Shown: piece by piece, positions 1-3,952 of the stretch
Layout: every line of letters starts with the position of its first letter
Numbering within the stretch: the stretch's first letter is position 1
Origin: Methanobacteriota archaeon
GTDB taxonomy: Archaea; Halobacteriota; Halobacteria; Halobacteriales; Halalkalicoccaceae
NCBI GenBank assembly: GCA_022561895.1
Contig: JADFQH010000179.1
Coordinates: 1 to 6,381 of the forward strand
DNA length: 6,381 bases
Direction of reading: 5' to 3'
Program-made: the position numbers and the translations under genes
The notes under the pieces: model-generated
The model's database searches: none
The model's input: the letters and a program-made list of their open reading frames with translations, nothing else
What the model was told of the DNA's origin: nothing

Positions 1-140
1 GCGTCGTGGGCTACCGTAACCACCTGTAGGTCCTCGGAGGCGGTCGTTCCGATCGCTTCGTCCCCACTCCACAGCAGCGGGTCGGTCAGCTCCCGCACCC
101 GCTCTTCGACACCTCCTGTCACACCCCAGACACCGGCCAT
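1..140 (-). CDS. N-terminal fragment of an unidentified protein, possibly asparagine synthase/class II amidotransferase-like
   Basis: Reading the minus strand from the ATG at 140-138 gives 46 open codons to the window edge, starting MAGVWGVTGG and continuing with an acidic stretch (VEERVRELTDPLLWSGDEAIG). The rest lies outside the window. The opening pattern M-x-G-V-x-G-V-x-G-G resembles the first strand of class II glutamine amidotransferase or asparagine synthase domains, which normally begin Met-Cys-Gly. Here Ala stands where the catalytic Cys would be, so if the family guess is right the amidotransferase activity is probably absent. That guess rests on about ten residues and is weak. The start is supported by a TATA-like sequence about 28 bases upstream, by haloarchaeal codon use and by the divergent arrangement with proS. 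That a gene starts here is fairly likely; what it encodes is uncertain. Confidence 0.5.
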   Translation of the reverse strand, partial: MAGVWGVTGGVEERVRELTDPLLWSGDEAIGTTASEDLQVVTVAHD

Positions 141-163
141 ACACCAATGTAGGAATTGAAACA

Positions 164-175
164 CGAATACTTATC
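164..175 (-). promoter_or_regulatory. TATA-like promoter for the minus-strand partial gene
   Basis: On the minus strand this stretch reads roughly GATAAGTATTCG. Its centre is about 28-30 bases before the ATG at 140, the usual position of an archaeal TATA box for a leaderless transcript. It shares the 124-bp divergent intergenic region with the proS promoter. Confidence 0.4.
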
Positions 176-234
176 GGCTGGCTAACGAAATTTACGAACA
201 CGCATGACCCACGGGAAAGAGCAAATACCGCGGG

Positions 235-240
235 TTTAAG
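235..240 (+). promoter_or_regulatory. TATA box of proS
   Basis: TTTAAG is a good match to the haloarchaeal TATA element. It is centred about 27 bases before the proS ATG at 265, so transcription should begin at or within a few bases of the start codon (leaderless mRNA). There is no Shine-Dalgarno-like sequence directly before the ATG, which fits. Confidence 0.6.
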
Positions 241-264
241 CGAGTCGTCGGGCACAGGACGAGT

Positions 265-1719
265 ATGGAAAACGGTGAGCAGGAACTCGGTATCACCGAA
301 TCGAAGGAGTACAACACGGGCGAGTGGTACGCCGAAGTCGTCCTGAAGGCGAAACTCGCGGATTACGCACCGATGGGCGGCTTCATCGTCACCCGGCCAC
401 GAGGATACGCCCTCTGGGAGACGATTCAAGAGCGCCTCGACGGCTGGTTCAAGGAGACAGGCGTCCAGAACACCTATTTTCCACTGTTCATTCCCGAGAG
501 CTATCTCGAACGCGAAAAGGAGGTCGTCGAGGGGTTCGATCCGGAGGTGGCGTGGGTCACCCACGGCGGGCGAAAGGAGTTAGAGGAACGTCTTGCGGTG
601 CGCCCGACGAGCGAGTCGATCATCGCGCCCTTCCTGAGTCAGTGGGTCCGCAGCCACCGCGACTTACCATTGAGGGTGAACCAGTGGTGTTCCGTGGTTC
701 GCTGGGAAGCAACGGAAACAAAGCCGTTTTTCCGGACCAAGGAGTTCCTCTGGCAGGAGGGCCACACGGCCCACCGGGACGAAGAGAGCGCGTGGGAGGA
801 GACGATGACCCGGTTGGAGCAGTACGAGAAGGTCTACGAGGAGGTGCTCGCGATCCCGGTGATGCGCGGGCGAAAGCCCGATCACGATAAGTTCCCCGGT
901 GCGGATACGACGACGACGGTCGAAGCGCTCATGCCCGACGGCAAGTCCGTACAGGGAGGAACGAGCCACTATCTCGGCCAGCATTTCGCCGACGCCTTCG
1001 ACATCACCTACGTAGACGAGGACGAAGCGGAAACGACTGCCCACACCACCTCGTGGGGACTTTCATGGAGAGCCCTCGGCGCGCTGATCATGACCCACTC
1101 GGACGATCAGGGGCTCGTCCTCCCTCCTACTGTTGCTCCCGAACAGGTCGTGATCGTCCCAATCTGGCAGGAAGAGAACCGCGAGGAAGTTCTTGAATAC
1201 GGCAAGGGAATCGCCAAAGAACTCGACGAGGCGGGCTTCAGAGTCGAGTTCGACGACCGTGACGAGCGAAATCCGGGCTTCAAGTTCAACGAGTGGGAAC
1301 TCCTGGGAACGCCGCTTCGCCTCGAAATCGGTCCCAACGAGGTCAGGGACGGTGAGGTGACGGCGGTGCATCGCCCCGATGGGGAGGATACGATCGAGGA
1401 CCGCGAAGGGATTACCGAGACAGTGGGAGAACACCTCGATACGGTGTATGCGAAGCTCTATGCCGCCGCCGAGGAGAATCTAGAGGAAAATATTCGAGAA
1501 GCCTACAGCCGGGACGAGATTCTCGGGACGCTCGGCCAGCACGGTGGGTACGTGAAAGCGCCGTGGTGCGGGAAAGAGGAGGCCGCCGAGGAGATCAAAG
1601 AGCAGATCGGCGCGGATATCGTGATGCTCCCACTGGAGGACGAAGCGCCGATCGGCGAGGAGTGTGCAATTACCGGCGAGCCAGCCGAGGAGACGGCGTA
1701 CTTCGCGAAGTCCTATTAG
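265..1719 (+). CDS. proS: Proline--tRNA ligase (prolyl-tRNA synthetase), archaeal/eukaryotic type, 484 aa
   Basis: Class II aminoacyl-tRNA synthetase that activates proline with ATP and loads it onto tRNA-Pro in the cytoplasm. The catalytic core comes first: motif 1 around residues 35-77 (RPRGYALWE then YFPLFIP), the RPTSE proline-binding loop at 113-117, motif 2 at 146-170 (RWEATETKPFFRTKEF then EGHTAH), and motif 3 at 262-288 (SWGLSWRALGALI then HSDDQGLVLPP). The anticodon-binding domain follows from about 293 (EQVVIVPIWQ). A C-terminal zinc-type domain ends in the family signature YFAKSY. Length and the Tyr terminus are normal for the archaeal type; there is no bacterial editing insert. 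Of the four positions that usually hold zinc-binding Cys, C435 and C467 are present while Ala440 and Thr470 replace the others. The start fits the TATA box at 235-240. The last 17 codons, stop included, are duplicated 985 bp downstream, and the final codons of this copy are probably supplied by an inserted element. Confidence 0.97.
   Translation: MENGEQELGITESKEYNTGEWYAEVVLKAKLADYAPMGGFIVTRPRGYALWETIQERLDGWFKETGVQNTYFPLFIPESYLEREKEVVEGFDPEVAWVTHGGRKELEERLAVRPTSESIIAPFLSQWVRSHRDLPLRVNQWCSVVRWEATETKPFFRTKEFLWQEGHTAHRDEESAWEETMTRLEQYEKVYEEVLAIPVMRGRKPDHDKFPGADTTTTVEALMPDGKSVQGGTSHYLGQHFADAFDITYVDEDEAETTAHTTSWGLSWRALGALIMTHSDDQGLVLPPTVAPEQVVIVPIWQEENREEVLEYGKGIAKELDEAGFRVEFDDRDERNPGFKFNEWELLGTPLRLEIGPNEVRDGEVTAVHRPDGEDTIEDREGITETVGEHLDTVYAKLYAAAEENLEENIREAYSRDEILGTLGQHGGYVKAPWCGKEEAAEEIKEQIGADIVMLPLEDEAPIGEECAITGEPAEETAYFAKSY
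1669..1719 (+). repeat. Direct repeat copy 1: 3' end of proS (attL-like)
   Basis: This is the last 17 codons of functional proS, encoding ITGEPAEETAYFAKSY plus the stop. It pairs with 2654-2704 at an offset of exactly 985 bp, with 44 of 51 bases identical and a perfect 29-bp core at 1672-1700. The seven differences (1671, 1701, 1710, 1713, 1716, 1718, 1719) are all synonymous, including TAG here against TGA in the other copy. Confidence 0.9.
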
Positions 1720-1870
1720 GGACTGTTGCCGATTGTGCCGCTTGTTGTTCTCAAGGACGGTGAGATCCGCCGCCACGACTCGCAACGTTGGGCCTGATTT
1801 CCTCGCTGTGTACACCAGTTACCTTCTACAGCTACTCGCACACTACCAGCGACTGGACGGAACGACACAG

Positions 1871-1878
1871 CTATACGA
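1871..1878 (+). promoter_or_regulatory. TATA-like promoter of the toxin-antitoxin-like operon
   Basis: CTATACGA is centred about 27 bases before the ATG at 1901, as expected for leaderless transcription of the winged-helix gene and, through overlap, the toxin gene. The preceding stretch 1720-1870 shows no gene with convincing codon use. A GTGTACAC palindrome at 1808-1815 is the only other symmetric motif noticed there, and it is too short to call an operator. Confidence 0.4.
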
Positions 1879-1900
1879 CAGCACAACAGTACAACCATAC

Positions 1901-2272
1901 ATGCCGATCAGCATCGATCGTTTCGAGCGCGCTAAGGACATGCCGACCGGCGAGCGCATCGTTCGCTTTCTCGCCACGAACAGCGACAAGGCATTTACCC
2001 GCTCGGAGATCGCCACAGCTATCGAGGTTGATCCGAACACCGTCGGAACCAACCTTTCTCGGTTGAAAGAGCGGGGGCTTGTACGGCATATTCGTCCACA
2101 CTGGGCAATCACCGACGACGAACAGCGACTTGCCAGTGCGTTCAAGACGCACTATGAAAACGAATATCTGAACGAGGTTCTCGGCCCATACGAAGCTGAT
2201 CGCGAGGAAGTTCTCGCTCACGCCGCTTCCCCGGAGGAGTTCGGACGCGAGCGCGAGCGCACCGATGACTGA
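1901..2272 (+). CDS. Winged helix-turn-helix protein, probable antitoxin and operon regulator, 123 aa
   Basis: A small acidic protein. Residues about 16-72 read as a MarR-like winged helix: TGERIVRFLA (helix 1), FTRSEIATAI (helix 2), DPNTVGTNLSRLKERGLVRH (recognition helix and start of the wing), ending HWAITDD. A charged, probably helical tail of about 50 residues follows (LASAFKTHYENEYLNEVL to the Asp-rich end). The ATG at 1901 was chosen because it lies about 27 bases after a TATA-like box and directly before the domain; the frame is open further upstream, but that part has no recognisable coding character. It overlaps the downstream MazF-like gene by 8 bases, so the two are translationally linked. 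By analogy with toxin-antitoxin operons, the winged helix would bind the promoter and the tail would neutralise the toxin. That role is inferred from context, since winged-helix proteins are not a classical MazF antitoxin type. Confidence 0.82.
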   Translation: MPISIDRFERAKDMPTGERIVRFLATNSDKAFTRSEIATAIEVDPNTVGTNLSRLKERGLVRHIRPHWAITDDEQRLASAFKTHYENEYLNEVLGPYEADREEVLAHAASPEEFGRERERTDD

Positions 2273-2609
2273 TCGCGGCGTGCGATATCGCCGCCGAGAT
2301 GTCGTCTGGGGTGTGGATCCGTTCAAGAGTGACGACGAGACCGAACGACCCTTTCTCGTACTCAGTAACGAAAATCATCCGTTCGCTGACCAGCAGGTCG
2401 CGGCCATTGGGATAACGACGACACCGTGGCCGGAATCCATCGAGATTAGTTCGGAGGACTGGGAACTCGGTGAGCTGCCGCGACAAAGCTACATCTCACC
2501 GTGGATCATCGTTACACGCGATTATGATGATATCCTCCGATCCATCGGCCGACTTCGAAGTGACATCGTTGAACGAACCCTCTTCGAGGTGGTAGAGTAT
2601 CTCTCATAA
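2265..2609 (+). CDS. PemK/MazF-like toxin, probable endoribonuclease, 114 aa
   Basis: Length and pattern fit the PemK/MazF family, whose members are beta-barrel ribonucleases that cut mRNA at short sequences. The N-terminal strand RRRDVVWGVDPF (residues 9-20) corresponds to the family's GDIVWVDFDP region. The acidic loop SDDETERPFLVLSN (22-35) carries R28 in the place of the catalytic Arg. The strand AAIGITTTP (46-54) carries T51/T52 at the catalytic Thr position. LPRQSYISPWIIVTRDYDDI (71-90) matches the region usually reading LP..S.V....I.T.....I, and IGRL (94-97) precedes the C-terminal helix. Both presumed catalytic residues are kept, so the protein is probably active. It starts inside the end of the winged-helix gene (8-base overlap) and should depend on it for expression and neutralisation. 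Family assignment is by eye from these motifs. Confidence 0.8.
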   Translation: MTDRGVRYRRRDVVWGVDPFKSDDETERPFLVLSNENHPFADQQVAAIGITTTPWPESIEISSEDWELGELPRQSYISPWIIVTRDYDDILRSIGRLRSDIVERTLFEVVEYLS

Positions 2610-2628
2610 GGGCGGTTGCAACTGTTTA

Positions 2629-2661
2629 CCGGTGATCGCTGACCCGCACAAGGATCACCGG
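2629..2661. terminator. Perfect 9-bp inverted repeat after the toxin gene, at the repeat junction
   Basis: CCGGTGATC (2629-2637) and GATCACCGG (2653-2661) form a perfect 9-bp stem around a 15-base loop, beginning 20 bases after the toxin stop codon. It could end transcription of the operon, although no T-run follows. The right arm is itself the beginning of the second proS repeat, so the symmetry may instead mark the recombination junction. Confidence 0.4.
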
Positions 2662-2704
2662 CGAGCCAGCCGAGGAGACGGCGTATTTCGCGAAATCATA
2701 CTGA
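2654..2704 (+). repeat. Direct repeat copy 2: orphan 3' end of proS (attR-like)
   Basis: A stranded 17-codon fragment that still reads ITGEPAEETAYFAKSY plus stop, with no start codon and no upstream homology to proS (the bases before 2654 do not match those before 1669). It keeps a complete synonymous version of the gene end, closing on TTTCGCGAAATCATACTGA, which points to it being the original proS terminus displaced by the insertion. It cannot be expressed as a protein by itself. Confidence 0.88.
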
Positions 2705-2792
2705 GTAGCAAGCACAAAAACGTATTGAGAGCGTTCTTTCACAAGTCTGGTTAGTATACATACCTATAGTACTTTAGTAATTGATAATAAAA

Positions 2793-2804
2793 TTTTTATA
2801 TATA
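2793..2804 (+). promoter_or_regulatory. AT-rich TATA region upstream of the Tat-protein pseudogene
   Basis: TTTTTATATATA lies about 25-30 bases before the GTG at 2824, the right distance for a leaderless archaeal promoter. It sits in the most AT-rich part of the window (about 2750-2820, nearly all A and T), in strong contrast to the GC-rich core genes on either side. Confidence 0.5.
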
Positions 2805-2823
2805 ATATTACTATATCAAAAGT

Positions 2824-3679
2824 GTGGAAGAAAAACCATCGAACAATAGAGCAGAGAGGCGAAGCGTCCTGAAAAAATCGGAGTCAGTGCTACAGCGCTG
2901 ACTGTACCAGTTGGTGTTGGGAGTGCGGACAGAGAGACGAAAAATGGGTCCAACTCAGGTCCAGCGATCGCGTCAATGACTGTTGATCCCAGCACACCTG
3001 GACTGACAGATGAAGAGCGATCGCAGTTCATAGAGGATATGGAGAAGAAACACGGAGAGAGGACGACCGCAGAGATCATTCCAGATAACAGTGGAATTTC
3101 GACCAACTCACAGCAACCAGGAATAGAGCCTGGTATCATCATCTGGGATAGCACTGAGCACATCGAGAAAACCAACTTCAACGGCACGACAATCGTTGAA
3201 TCCGACAACTACGCCGCGCTGTACGAAACAAGCGTATATCGACGGGGAGGTGGCGAACAGTACTATTTCTACTGGCTGTGGTCATCGGCGCGAAGCGGCT
3301 CCGGTTTCGGCTGGACTGGTTCGATCAGCGAATTCTACAACCATATCAATCTGCTCAACGACGGTGACATCACCGTCTATGATCCGAGCAGTGATATCAA
3401 GCGAAATGGCACTGAGGTTACGGTCAGTGCCAACGTTTCGGGAGAGATCCAACTGGAAGTGTCGGTGCTTCCGCAGGCATCGAAGGAACGTTCTACCTCA
3501 ATCAGGATGTCGTCCGTCCGCATCCTGATAAAATAGGACAAAACATCGATGAGTTCGCCGTCCGCTGGGAAGGTGATACAGTAGAGTCACAGGTCATCGT
3601 CGGGGGCTGTGTTGAGCGCCGAATGGGAGCGGACGAGATGGAGTTTGACTGGACGAGTTCGCTTGAAGCTGACCAGTAG
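2824..3679 (+). pseudogene. Tat-signal exported protein of unknown function, broken by two frameshifts (about 284 codons)
   Basis: The reading begins at GTG 2824 with VEEKPSNNRAERRSVLKK. It then loses frame in a run of six A (2872-2877) and hits a stop at 2899-2901. Shifting by one base continues at once with IGVSATALTVPVGVGSA, which completes a textbook haloarchaeal twin-arginine signal: RRSVLKK, a hydrophobic stretch, then a small-residue cleavage region. The mature part is open to about 3460 and contains NYAALYETSVYRRGG, YYFYWLWSSARSGSGFGW and strand-like segments (GTEVTVSANVSG, EIQLEV). A second frame change near 3455-3476 leads to a premature TAG at 3534-3536, while another frame continues with GIEGTFYLNQDVVRPHPD, FAVRWEGDT and VESQVIVGG to a stop at 3677-3679. 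Restored, it would be a Tat-exported, beta-rich protein of about 284 residues. I do not recognise the family. Two independent shifts argue for real decay over a single sequencing error. Confidence 0.75.
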
Positions 3680-3681
3680 AC

Positions 3682-3709
3682 GTTCCGTTCCCTTATACGA
3701 ACGAGGAAC
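3682..3709. terminator. Hairpin just after the Tat-protein pseudogene
   Basis: GTTC and CGTTC (3682-3690) pair with GAACG and GAAC (3699-3703, 3706-3709), giving about nine base pairs with a two-base bulge and an 8-base loop, starting three bases after the stop at 3679. Its position fits a transcription terminator. There is no T-run after it, so the call is tentative. Confidence 0.35.
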
Positions 3710-3907
3710 TACGGTGAGGTCTCAACAGAACGGCGTGTGCGAGAGGGTAAGCGAAGATCAGAGTGCTGAAACGGACGAACGTCCGGTAGTCAAAGGATGC
3801 CCTATTGGAACAGCTAGTCTTTCAAGCTATCGCTGTACGAATGTTAATACGTCTCGGTTGTTCATGAATGACATAAGGATCATAATATGGCATTAACAGA
3901 CCCTTAG

Positions 3908-3932
3908 TCCTTCAGGAACACGTTCTTAAGGA
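3908..3932 (+). promoter_or_regulatory. gltB TATA box embedded in an interrupted palindrome (possible operator)
   Basis: The TATA-like TTCTTAAG (3923-3930) is centred about 26 bases before the gltB ATG at 3953, fitting a leaderless transcript. It lies inside a two-part inverted repeat: TCCTT (3908-3912) pairs with AAGGA (3928-3932), and GAAC (3916-3919) with GTTC (3922-3925). A dimeric regulator bound here would cover the TATA box and the upstream BRE and block the basal transcription factors. The regulator is not in the window, and the regulation is inferred. Confidence 0.45.
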
Positions 3933-3952
3933 TGAAGTCCTCGTGGTACTCT

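Larger units (their letters stand above)
1720..2653. mobile_element. Putative small integrated element between proS 3'-end repeats, carrying a toxin-antitoxin-like pair
   Basis: This segment lies between the two copies of the proS 3' end; core to core the unit is 985 bp. It holds about 180 bp with no recognisable gene, then the winged-helix/MazF-like operon, then a short tail with an inverted repeat. There is no integrase, transposase or insertion-sequence terminal repeat. The repeat pattern, a short identical core with synonymous divergence only on the gene-end side, fits site-specific integration into the 3' end of proS by an element that restores the gene. With no recombinase inside, it would be a non-autonomous element mobilised in trans, or what remains of a larger one. 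Homologous recombination with DNA from a relative is the main alternative. Confidence 0.5.
3680..3952. other. Gene-free stretch between the pseudogene and gltB
   Basis: No convincing gene on either strand; the open frames here have no coding character and no promoter with a matching start. What can be seen is the hairpin at 3682-3709, a 14-base palindrome CGGACGAACGTCCG at 3772-3785, a widely spaced inverted pair TGTTAAT/ATTAACA at 3842-3848 and 3892-3898 around a TTCATGAA palindrome (3861-3868), and the gltB promoter/operator at 3908-3932. Base composition rises in A+T from about 3830 to 3900. Confidence 0.6.

Noticed and set aside
324..890. 188-codon open frame on the plus strand within proS
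   Set aside because: Arg- and Pro-rich out-of-frame shadow of the well-conserved synthetase catalytic domain.
1720..1797. In-frame continuation after the proS stop (GLLPIVPLVVLKDGEI...)
   Set aside because: It looks somewhat protein-like for about 25 codons, but ProS ends normally in YFAKSY and there is no reason to expect readthrough. It may be a gene remnant, but is too short to assign.
1664..1900. Upstream extension of the winged-helix frame into the end of proS
   Set aside because: The extension is out of frame with proS, lacks acidic haloarchaeal character and would overlap proS; the ATG at 1901 with a TATA-like box at the right distance is better.
1720..2653. Insertion sequence or composite transposon
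   Set aside because: No transposase, no terminal inverted repeats at the ends, and the flanking 51-bp repeat with silent codon changes is far too long and diverged for a target-site duplication.
1669..2704. Simple recent tandem duplication of proS DNA
   Set aside because: A recent duplication would give identical copies; the silent differences confined to one side of a 29-bp core need two differently evolved proS ends.
2816..3208. 130-codon minus-strand frame with many hydrophobic residues
   Set aside because: Antisense to the Tat-signal pseudogene; the apparent hydrophobicity comes from the complement of the acidic coding strand.
3609..3896. 95-codon plus-strand frame after the pseudogene
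   Set aside because: Its first part overlaps the real C-terminal frame of the broken gene and the rest has no acidic bias, no promoter and no recognisable motif.
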